Positions 1 through 5,402 of a stretch of DNA of 8,091 nucleotides are shown in pieces. This DNA comes from M3007 sp038246345. GTDB taxonomy: Bacteria; Bacteroidota; Bacteroidia; Chitinophagales; Saprospiraceae. Both the position numbers and the translations under genes were made by a program. How positions within the stretch are numbered: the stretch's first letter is position 1; each line of letters starts with the position of its first letter. The DNA lies in the NCBI GenBank assembly GCA_038246345.1, contig JBBRWA010000274.1, positions 1 through 8,091 on the forward strand. The letters are read 5' to 3'. Below the pieces are notes generated by a model. That model was not told where the DNA came from. It saw only the letters and a list, made by a program, of their open reading frames with translations, and ran no database searches.

Positions 1-935
1 TGGCCTTCGAGAAACTTAACTACACCACCGCCGGAGGTACCGACCCAGATATTTCCGGTATTGTCGCAGGCCATGGAACGCACGTATTGGTGTGGAAAGC
101 CTTGTTGTTCGGTAGTATGTGTCCAAGTGGAATCGGCGGGATTAAAAACAGCGACACCATTGTTGGAAGTGCCAATCCAGATTTTTCCGCTTGGGTCGGG
201 TTGAATGCAAGTGGCCCAGGCCGGGTCGGGGTATCGCGCGGCGATCTTTGCCTGTTGTTCATCAAAAACGGCGACACCGCCTCCAGAAGTCGCAATCCAG
301 AGGTGGCCGTCAGGGGAGGTTGCAAAGCCGCGAACGGCGTTGGAAAGCAGGCCGTTTTTTGTGTTTAATGTTATGGGTTGCTGGCCGGTACGGAAAGCGC
401 CGGCATCGGTGGCGATCCAAATTCCCTTGTCGGCTAGCAGCAGCGCCCACACTGCCGTTTTATCTGGCAATGTGGGTAGCGCTAGCTTTTTCAAGGTTTT
501 GGCAGCGGGGTCACAACTAAAAATACCGCGCTCTGTGCCAAGCCATATGGTGCCTTTTTCTGTTTGGCATAAGGATAGGACTTGCAGCGCTCCACTTTCT
601 ACACCCGGTATCTTTTCAAAAACCTTGCCTTTCAAAAAACATAGCCCGGCATTGGTACCCACCCAGATTCGATGCTCCGCATCTTCAAAAAGGGCGTAAA
701 CGTAGTTTGATGGCAGACCGTCATCTGTTGTATAGGTTTGGAAATCAAGCCCGTCAAAGCGGCAAAGCCCACCGCCCTGGGTGCCAAACCACATGTAGCC
801 ACGGCTGTCCTGCATGGTGGCGAATACCTGCGATTGCGGTAGACCTTGGGCCAGGGAATAGGCGACGAAGGTCTGCGGCTGGGCGCGGAGGGTAAGCGCC
901 GCAAAAAGTAGCAAAACAGGCAAGAATCTAGGCAT
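1..935 (-). CDS. Two-component regulator propeller protein, N-terminal part (cut by window edge)
   Basis: The first 311 residues are present and the gene continues past base 1. The ATG at 935-933 is followed by a clear signal peptide (MPRFLPVLLLFAALTLRAQ), so the protein is exported. The rest is a run of about seven beta-propeller blades, each with an aromatic W[FVIL][GA]T core: WFGT near residue 49, WVGT 91, WLGT 131, WIAT 173, WIAT 213, WIGT 253 and WVGT 297. Between blades are typical Reg_prop linkers such as GLPQSQ (31-36) and DGLPSNYV (72-79). Reg_prop repeats usually form the periplasmic sensor of large Bacteroidota regulators: hybrid histidine kinases, or proteins with a Y_Y_Y domain, one membrane helix and a kinase or DNA-binding output. 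The output half lies outside the window, so kinase versus other output cannot be decided. The start lies 11 bases after the stop of the upstream gene, so co-transcription is likely. The propeller call is firm; the ligand is unknown. Confidence 0.9.
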   Translation of the reverse strand, partial: MPRFLPVLLLFAALTLRAQPQTFVAYSLAQGLPQSQVFATMQDSRGYMWFGTQGGGLCRFDGLDFQTYTTDDGLPSNYVYALFEDAEHRIWVGTNAGLCFLKGKVFEKIPGVESGALQVLSLCQTEKGTIWLGTERGIFSCDPAAKTLKKLALPTLPDKTAVWALLLADKGIWIATDAGAFRTGQQPITLNTKNGLLSNAVRGFATSPDGHLWIATSGGGVAVFDEQQAKIAARYPDPAWATCIQPDPSGKIWIGTSNNGVAVFNPADSTWTHTTEQQGFPHQYVRSMACDNTGNIWVGTSGGGVVKFLEG

Positions 936-946
936 TTCTTATGCTC

Positions 947-1711
947 TTAACAAGAACAATAGTCGGAAATAATGACCAGGTATTCATGTGGTAGGTATCT
1001 TATTGTAGTTTCAAATGCGCCAGTACTGAAAAGCCACGCTTCCATGTTTGTTTTTTCGTAACGAAAGCCTTCAAGGTTGGCTTGGTTTTGAGATAAAATT
1101 TGCCATTCATAATTATTCATGCAATTGAAGATCAGGAATGCTTCTTCCATTGAAATATTGGGCAAAACAATGCGTGTTTGGCCGCCTTTTTCTATCCAGG
1201 TGCTTATCAAAATTCCGTTTCCAAAGATCGATTGCGAAGTTGAAGCAATGCCATATTCAGAAGTTCCTGTTTGCGTTTTTTGTAATAGGCCAAAACTACG
1301 CGTTGCCCACTCTTCCAGGTTTTCAAAATTGGGACTTCCTGAATCAGCTGTTTTGTAATATTTGAATGTCGGCAAAATCGACAAATAGCCATCAAATAAG
1401 TACCCCTTTAACCCTTTAAAAGTGACCTCAGCAAAATCACCGTCAAGCTCCACTACAGGGTTTGATTCCTGTCCTGCTTTACAGCCGGGTACTGCGACAA
1501 TGACTGTCTGATGGGCACCATTGTAGTTCAACACTTTCAGGGCTGTTCCGTAAGGGATAGTGGCAAGTTTTGCCGTATTTAGTGATGGGCCATCGCGTAG
1601 GGTGAGGCCTGACATTGCCCAAACGTACAGTGTATCGCCGGGTTTGTAATGGCCCATGGCGTGAAGTGTTTGTATTTGGAGGAAGACGAGAATTGAGATT
1701 AACGCTTTCAT
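947..1711 (-). CDS. Secreted protein with N-terminal bacterial SH3-like domain
   Basis: This 254-residue protein starts with a short signal peptide (about residues 1-18, MKALISILVFLQIQTLHA), so it is probably exported to the periplasm or surface. Residues about 27-113 match the bacterial SH3 (SH3b) pattern: a first strand YVWAMSGLTLRDGPS, a middle segment with ATIPYGTALKVL, and a closing GDFAEVTFKGLKGYLFDGYLS that resembles the usual W-V-x-G-x-x-G-W-x-x-x-x-Y-L end. SH3b domains commonly bind peptidoglycan or peptides. Residues 114-254 are not recognised; they hold mixed strand-like sequence and end in a cysteine-containing YCSC. The start overlaps the stop of the upstream lipoprotein gene by four bases (ATGA, 1708-1711), which indicates translational coupling. 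The stop (TAA, 949-947) lies 11 bases before the propeller gene. The SH3b call is by motif; the binding target is unknown. Confidence 0.8.
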   Translation of the reverse strand: MKALISILVFLQIQTLHAMGHYKPGDTLYVWAMSGLTLRDGPSLNTAKLATIPYGTALKVLNYNGAHQTVIVAVPGCKAGQESNPVVELDGDFAEVTFKGLKGYLFDGYLSILPTFKYYKTADSGSPNFENLEEWATRSFGLLQKTQTGTSEYGIASTSQSIFGNGILISTWIEKGGQTRIVLPNISMEEAFLIFNCMNNYEWQILSQNQANLEGFRYEKTNMEAWLFSTGAFETTIRYLPHEYLVIISDYCSC

Positions 1712-1929
1712 ATTGAAGGTTTAGCCTGTCCTTTGACATCCGTGTTGTCGATTTCTTTGCCCACTTTTTTCAGTTCATCTTCCAAGGCTGCAAGCTCTTG
1801 TTTTTCCTTGAGCTCGGCGCGTTTGGCTTCCAGTTCCTGTCGTTTTTGGGCTACTTCGGATGGGTTTTCGTTTTTGCAGGCAGTCATACAGGATGCAGCA
1901 AGGAGCAGGGTAATGATCAGGTTTTTCAT
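1708..1929 (-). CDS. Small predicted lipoprotein with charged helical domain
   Basis: This 73-residue protein begins with a lysine, a hydrophobic stretch (LIITLLLAAS) and a lipobox-like MTAC ending at Cys18, with another Cys at 14. It is therefore probably lipidated and anchored in an envelope membrane. After the cysteine comes a very hydrophilic Glu/Lys-rich segment (about residues 24-60, for example KRQELEAKRAELKEKQEL), predicted by eye to be one long amphipathic helix or coiled coil. The tail NTDVKGQAKPSI is probably flexible. No enzymatic motif is visible. The gene is first in the apparent operon: its TGA overlaps the ATG of the SH3-like gene by four bases. A perfect Bacteroidota -7 box lies 31 bases upstream. 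No Shine-Dalgarno sequence is visible, as is usual in this phylum. The function is unknown; a structural or partner-presenting role for the other two exported proteins is only an inference from context. Confidence 0.75.
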   Translation of the reverse strand: MKNLIITLLLAASCMTACKNENPSEVAQKRQELEAKRAELKEKQELAALEDELKKVGKEIDNTDVKGQAKPSI

Positions 1930-1935
1930 GTTGAT

Positions 1936-1969
1936 ATAAGTTTGATTGTGAATGATGGGACAAACTTAT
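1936..1969. repeat. 9-bp perfect inverted repeat upstream of lipoprotein operon
   Basis: ATAAGTTTG (1936-1944) and CAAACTTAT (1961-1969) are exact reverse complements separated by 16 bases. Each arm contains TAAGTTTG, a perfect match to the Bacteroidota -7 consensus TAnnTTTG, one on each strand. The right arm reads towards the lipoprotein gene (start 1929). The left arm faces away from it, towards metF. It may be an operator, a pair of face-to-face promoters, or chance. Confidence 0.5.
1961..1968 (-). promoter_or_regulatory. Candidate Bacteroidota -7 promoter box for the lipoprotein/SH3/propeller operon
   Basis: On the minus strand this reads TAAGTTTG, an exact match to the TAnnTTTG box known for the primary sigma factor of Bacteroidota. 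It ends 31 bases before the lipoprotein ATG, giving a short untranslated leader of plausible length. No TTTG-type -33 element is found at the usual 19-21 base spacing, so the call rests on the -7 box and its position. It overlaps the right arm of the inverted repeat at 1936-1969, which could allow repressor control. Confidence 0.4.
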
Positions 1970-2086
1970 GGGCAACGCGGCTGCTGTGGAGGGATGGATT
2001 AGCCTGCGGGGCTTGCGGGGGAGCATTCGTTGGGATCAAGGGAGTATTTGAAATGAGCCAGGAAGGTTACCAGGATTAGTGGCTCT

Positions 2087-2175
2087 AGTGCTGAAAAACC
2101 ACCACCAAACCAATCCTCCAATGATGTGCCACTTGTCACTCATCACTCATCACTCATAACTCATCACTCATAACT
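2087..2175 (-). repeat. Heptamer repeat element at the 3' end of metF
   Basis: Positions 2137-2171 are five consecutive 7-base units of form [A/C]ACTCAT (CACTCAT x3, AACTCAT, CACTCAT), with a partial sixth unit (AACT) at 2172-2175 that runs into the metF stop codon (2174-2176). At the far end is AGTGCTGAAAA (2087-2097), separated by about 40 bases rich in CCA/CAA. The same composition and order recur at 3611-3703 next to fadD. Read along the metF transcript the unit is ATGAGT[G/T], which contains ATGA. Because seven is not a multiple of three, TGA falls in all three frames within three units. The unit is not self-complementary, so it is not a hairpin terminator. The role is unknown. Confidence 0.8.
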
Positions 2176-3130
2176 AAGAAATAGCTGCCGCTATCCTTTT
2201 CACCGTTTCCGTATCCCCCATGGTATAGTAATGCAGGCAGGGTACGCCAGCGGCTTTAAGTTCCTTGCATTGCGCAACGGCCCATTCGATGCCGATTTCC
2301 TTGACGGCTTCATCGTCTTTGGCTTTGATGACGGCTTTAACCAGCTCTTCGGGCATGTTGACAAAGAATTTTCGGGGGATGGAATTGAGTTGGTAGCGTT
2401 TGGTAAGCGGCTTTAAGCCGGGAACAATGGGCACTTCTATACCAGTAGCGCGGCAGTCATCCACAAATTCAAAGAATTTTTTGTTGTCGAAAAACATCTG
2501 GGTCACGATGTAGTCGGCACCCGCCTTCACTTTTTCTTTGGTGAAATGCAGGTCCGATTTTATGTTGGGAGATTCAAAATGTTTCTCCGGGTATCCTGCG
2601 ATGCCGATGCAAAACTCGCTCGGTTGGCCGTTGGTAAGTTCTTGGTCAAGGTACTTGCCCGTGTTCATGCCTGCAATTTGGTGCACCAGGTCAAGGGCGA
2701 ATTTGTGGCCATCAGATTCGGGAATAAACTTATCTTCAAACTGCCGTGCATCGCCGCGAAGCGCCAGCACATTGTGTATGCCCAGGAAATTGAGGTCGAT
2801 AAGCGCGTTTTCTGTCTCTTCCACCGTGAAGCCACCACAGATCAGGTGTGGTACGGCATCCACACCATAGCGGTGCATGATGGCCGCGCAGATGCCCACT
2901 GTGCCGGGGCGCTTGCGGATCGAGGTTTTTTCATAATAACCCGACGTGCGTTTTTTGTACAAAAACTCCTCCCGGTGGTAGGTGACATCCACAAAAGGCG
3001 GCTTGAACTCCATTAAAGAGTCCAGGGTATTAAAAATGGCCTGCATGCTGCCGCCTTTGAGCGGGGGTAGCACCTCGAAAGAGATGAGGGTTTTACCTTT
3101 TGATTTGTTGAAGTGTTCGGTGACTTTCAT
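2174..3130 (-). CDS. metF: 5,10-methylenetetrahydrofolate reductase
   Basis: This 318-residue cytoplasmic flavoenzyme reduces 5,10-methylene-THF to 5-methyl-THF, the methyl donor for methionine synthase. The fold is a single TIM-barrel domain binding FAD. Visible family motifs are: SFEVLPP (residues 17-23) with the catalytic glutamate at 19; VDVTYHRE (47-54); the LALRGD loop (122-127) with the conserved aspartate; GIAGYPEKH (176-184); the substrate-contacting QMFFD (211-215); and IVPGL (235-239). The C-terminal GVPCLHYYTM (295-304) is also typical. The length exceeds the about 296 residues of E. coli MetF, as expected for Bacteroidota homologues. The start is supported because MKVTEHFNKSKGKTLISFE is a normal N-terminus for the family. 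The gene stands alone with gene-free DNA on both sides, and no methionine-pathway partner is in view. No SAM or cobalamin riboswitch was recognised in the leader. The stop codon directly abuts a heptamer repeat array. Confidence 0.96.
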   Translation of the reverse strand: MKVTEHFNKSKGKTLISFEVLPPLKGGSMQAIFNTLDSLMEFKPPFVDVTYHREEFLYKKRTSGYYEKTSIRKRPGTVGICAAIMHRYGVDAVPHLICGGFTVEETENALIDLNFLGIHNVLALRGDARQFEDKFIPESDGHKFALDLVHQIAGMNTGKYLDQELTNGQPSEFCIGIAGYPEKHFESPNIKSDLHFTKEKVKAGADYIVTQMFFDNKKFFEFVDDCRATGIEVPIVPGLKPLTKRYQLNSIPRKFFVNMPEELVKAVIKAKDDEAVKEIGIEWAVAQCKELKAAGVPCLHYYTMGDTETVKRIAAAIS

Positions 3131-3176
3131 GTGTGTAATGCCTGTCTAAGGAGTATTAAATGCGTCAATAGGGGCG

Positions 3177-3184
3177 CAAAGCTA
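3177..3184 (-). promoter_or_regulatory. Candidate Bacteroidota -7 promoter box for metF
   Basis: The minus strand reads TAGCTTTG here, a perfect TAnnTTTG match 46 bases upstream of the metF ATG. There is a TTG only 11 bases further upstream and no TTTG at 19-21 bases, so the -33 element is not supported. If real, the leader is about 40 bases and lies downstream of the intergenic hairpins and inverted repeats. Confidence 0.4.
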
Positions 3185-3303
3185 GGGCTTCCTGTCAAGT
3201 AACGCGCTTACAACAATTCAGGTTTGGAAAAAGTTATAAAAAAGCAAGTCTACACCGATGGGCACATCCGCGCTGACGATTTCGGCTTCCGCCTCCGCCC
3301 TCC

Positions 3304-3330
3304 GGTGCGGCAGGGGGGGTATCCCGCACC
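3304..3330. repeat. GC-rich hairpin, 7-bp stem
   Basis: GGTGCGG (3304-3310) pairs perfectly with CCGCACC (3324-3330) across a 13-base loop that contains a run of seven G. No T-run follows on either strand, so an intrinsic terminator is not supported. It lies next to the left 43-bp element and may be part of the same longer repeat. Confidence 0.6.
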
Positions 3331-3355
3331 TTCTCGTGGGCTAGACCTTTTATGG

Positions 3356-3398
3356 CAGCGACCACCTCCGTTTGCCATTTCGAGCCCCCGGCGAGAAA
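3356..3398 (-). repeat. 43-bp intergenic element, copy A
   Basis: The reverse complement of this segment aligns with 3540-3582 with one gap in each sequence and about 34 identical columns of 44 counted by hand. The matches include the starts TTTCTCGC and the core GGGCTCGAAATG. The two copies are therefore inverted relative to each other, with 141 bases between them. One frame of each copy reads ARN[G/D]KR, so the similarity could descend from a coding or an RNA element; no intact gene remains. Confidence 0.65.
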
Positions 3399-3445
3399 AC
3401 TAGACAAGTAATTCGATACAAAAAAGTATCACAAACAGCGGGTTG

Positions 3446-3486
3446 GCCAGTTTATTGGTTGTTACAGCTCAATATTGGCTTTTTTT
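3446..3486 (+). terminator. Terminator-like hairpin with T7 tail, plus strand
   Basis: GCCA and TATTG on the left (3446-3455 region) pair with CAATA and TGGC on the right (3470-3479), with an internal GTT/T bulge, followed directly by seven T (3480-3486). This is the form of an intrinsic terminator for rightward transcription. No plus-strand gene precedes it, so it may end an unrecognised small RNA, block antisense transcription, or be chance. Confidence 0.3.
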
Positions 3487-3539
3487 AAGTCACTCATTTG
3501 GGATTCAAAATGGCGCGTTCGTAGTTTGGCTTGTGTGGG

Positions 3540-3582
3540 TTTCTCGCATGAGGGCTCGAAATGACAAGCGGGGGCGGAGCTG
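3540..3582 (+). repeat. 43-bp intergenic element, copy B (inverted)
   Basis: This is the plus-strand counterpart of 3356-3398. It begins TTTCTCGCATGAGGGCTCG and ends GGGGGCGGAGCTG, and most differences between the copies are single substitutions. Copy B lies 28 bases before the AGTGCTGAAAA flank of the fadD-end heptamer element. Confidence 0.65.
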
Positions 3583-3610
3583 TGTTAGGATCTTGCTCTA
3601 AATCGCCCAA

Positions 3611-3703
3611 AGTGCTGAAAACCCATCCCAAAATCAAATCCAAAATGTCGTGCAAACTCATAACTCATAACTCATCACTCATCACTCATCACTCATAACT
3701 CAT
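3611..3703 (-). repeat. Heptamer repeat element overlapping the 3' end of fadD
   Basis: Seven consecutive [A/C]ACTCAT units occupy 3655-3703 (three AACTCAT, three CACTCAT, one AACTCAT). The flank AGTGCTGAAAA (3611-3621) and a CCA/CAA-rich linker match the element at the end of metF. The last units run into fadD: the TGA stop (3695-3693) and the codons for its last residues are repeat sequence. The element order is linker plus heptamers with the heptamers on the gene side, as at metF. Confidence 0.8.
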
Positions 3704-5357
3704 CTCTAAGCTCCCGCCGCAATATCTTCCCCACATTCGTCTTCGGCAACGCATCCCGGAACACCACCTGCTTCGGCACCTTATACCCCGTCAGATTCTC
3801 CCGGCAGTGCGCTATCACCTCCGATTCGGTGAGTGATGCGTCTTTTTTCACAACAAACACCTTTACCACCTCACCTGATTTTTCGTCGGGGATGCCAATG
3901 GCCGCTGATTCCAGCACCTTGGGGTTGAGGGCCAGCACGTCTTCAATTTCATTGGGGTAAACATTGAAGCCAGAGACCAGGATCATGTCTTTTTTGCGGT
4001 CGACAATTTGGAAATAACCGTCGGGGTGCATAAAGCCCATATCGCCGGTGCAGAGCCAGCCGTCTTTGACGGTTTCGGCAGTGGCATCGGGGCGCTGCCA
4101 GTAGCCTTTCATGATTTGGGGCCCGCGTGCCTGTATCTCGCCTACATGATCTTGTCCGGGCGGCAGCGGATCGCCATTTTCGTCGACAATGCGCACGTCG
4201 GTGGACGGTACGGGCAAGCCAATGGTGCCGAGGCGCATGGTGTCGTCTACGGGGTTTACGCAGAGTACGGGGCTGCTTTCCGTCATGCCGTAGCCTTCGG
4301 TGAGTTGGCAACCGGTCACTTGCTGCCAGCGCTCCGCCACGGCGCGTTGGATGGCCATGGCACCGCCCACGCAGGCCCTGACATTGCTGAAGTCTATGCT
4401 GCTAAAATTGGGCTGATTGAGCAGTCCGTTAAACAGGGTGTTTACGCCGGTGACGATATTTGGTTTGTATTTTATCCACTCCTTAATCAAGGCGGGCAAG
4501 TCGCGAGCATTGACAATCAATACATTGGAGCCGCCGCAATTCATGAAAGCGAGGCAGTTGACGGTAAAAGAAAAAATATGGTAAAGCGGCAGCGGGCACA
4601 GCACAATGGGCTCTTCGTCTTCTTTAAACAAAGGACCGAGCCAAGCCCGGATTTGCAGCATGTTGGCCACCAGGTTGCGGTTGGTAAGCATGGTGCCTTT
4701 CGATACGCCCGTGGTGCCGCCCGTGTATTGCAGGGCAATGGTATCGTCGGGCCCCGACTGAAATGGCTCGATGCTGAATTTTTTGCCTTGTTTGAGTGCA
4801 TCACCGAAACAAACTGTATTGGGCAGCTCAAACTTGGGCACCATTTTTTTGATCTTGCGGATCACAAAATTTACAATGGGGCCTTTCATGCCCAGCATTT
4901 CCCCAATGGAAGTCAGGATCACCGTTTTGATCTCCGTTTCTGCAATCACCTGCTGCAAATTGGCGGCGAAATTTTCCGCAATAATGATCGCCTTTGCGCC
5001 GGAATCGACAAACTGGTGCCGCATTTCGCGGGGAGTATAGAGGGGGTTGGTATTTACCAAGATCATACCGGCGCGCAGGGCGCCAAACATGGCAATGGGG
5101 TATTGTATCATGTTCGGCATCATGAGTGCTACGCGGTCGCCTGGTTCAAGTCCGCGCGAGCGGAGGTAGGCGCCGAAGTTGCGGCTCTGTTCATCTATTT
5201 GCCTGAATGTCATCATTTTGCCCATAAAATAATACGCTGGGCGGTCAGCATATTTTTTGAAGCACTCTTCCAGCATGTCGATGACGCGCAGGTAGGCATT
5301 CGGGTCAATATTTACCGGCACTCCCGCCGGGTAGTGTTGTAACCAAGGCTTTTCCAT
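3693..5357 (-). CDS. fadD: Long-chain fatty acid--CoA ligase
   Basis: This 554-residue cytoplasmic or membrane-associated enzyme activates long-chain fatty acids to acyl-CoA through an acyl-AMP intermediate, feeding beta-oxidation or lipid synthesis. Family motifs are all present: the AMP-binding P-loop YTGGTTGVSKGTML (211-224), PLYH (257-260), GYGMTE (355-360), TGD (437-439), the fatty-acyl signature DRKKDMILVSGFNVYPNE (453-470), and the C-terminal catalytic lysine in VGKILRREL (K544). From memory it is strikingly close to E. coli FadD along its whole length, for example at DRVALMMPN, FGALRAGM and the ending RRELRDE. E. coli FadD (561 residues) has roughly a dozen residues after RRELRDE, whereas this protein stops after one more residue, inside a heptamer repeat array. 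The gene begins 45 bases after the stop of the GT39 gene with an A-rich leader and no Shine-Dalgarno, so read-through from it is possible though the functions are unrelated. There is no independent -7 box visible. Confidence 0.95.
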   Translation of the reverse strand: MEKPWLQHYPAGVPVNIDPNAYLRVIDMLEECFKKYADRPAYYFMGKMMTFRQIDEQSRNFGAYLRSRGLEPGDRVALMMPNMIQYPIAMFGALRAGMILVNTNPLYTPREMRHQFVDSGAKAIIIAENFAANLQQVIAETEIKTVILTSIGEMLGMKGPIVNFVIRKIKKMVPKFELPNTVCFGDALKQGKKFSIEPFQSGPDDTIALQYTGGTTGVSKGTMLTNRNLVANMLQIRAWLGPLFKEDEEPIVLCPLPLYHIFSFTVNCLAFMNCGGSNVLIVNARDLPALIKEWIKYKPNIVTGVNTLFNGLLNQPNFSSIDFSNVRACVGGAMAIQRAVAERWQQVTGCQLTEGYGMTESSPVLCVNPVDDTMRLGTIGLPVPSTDVRIVDENGDPLPPGQDHVGEIQARGPQIMKGYWQRPDATAETVKDGWLCTGDMGFMHPDGYFQIVDRKKDMILVSGFNVYPNEIEDVLALNPKVLESAAIGIPDEKSGEVVKVFVVKKDASLTESEVIAHCRENLTGYKVPKQVVFRDALPKTNVGKILRRELRDEL

Positions 5358-5402
5358 ATCGTTTTTATATGTTTTTTCTGCCGTGAAGAAACGATTAAAA
5401 CA

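Larger units (their letters stand above)
3131..3692. other. Repeat-rich 562-base intergenic region between metF and fadD
   Basis: I see no credible protein or tRNA gene here. From left to right it holds the metF leader and candidate -7 box, a strong 7-bp hairpin (3304-3330), a 43-bp element (3356-3398), a small GATAC/GTATC hairpin with an A6 loop (3415-3430), a terminator-like hairpin on the plus strand (3446-3486), an inverted second copy of the 43-bp element (3540-3582), and the heptamer repeat element at the fadD end (3611-3703). The length and density of repeats suggest an accumulation site for non-coding repeat elements or the relic of a small mobile element. No transposase remnant was recognised. 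Confidence 0.7.

Noticed and set aside
205..699. 164-codon plus-strand frame in the left region
   Set aside because: The opposite strand encodes a continuous signal peptide plus seven propeller blades, so this frame is a shadow.
2087..2136. Intrinsic terminator for metF using the T5 run at 2093-2097 (minus strand)
   Set aside because: No stem of useful length precedes the T-run on the minus strand.
3131..3330. SAM or cobalamin riboswitch in the metF leader
   Set aside because: No matching conserved core or multi-helix junction could be found by eye; only a single hairpin far upstream of the candidate -7 box.
3490..3496. Isolated CACTCAT heptamer in the intergenic region
   Set aside because: A single 7-base match without tandem units or the flank is expected by chance.
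4008..5342. 444-codon open frame on the plus strand opposite fadD
   Set aside because: It is the antisense shadow of a gene with complete FadD motifs. Its translation has no recognisable domain, and codon bias of the real gene explains the lack of stops.
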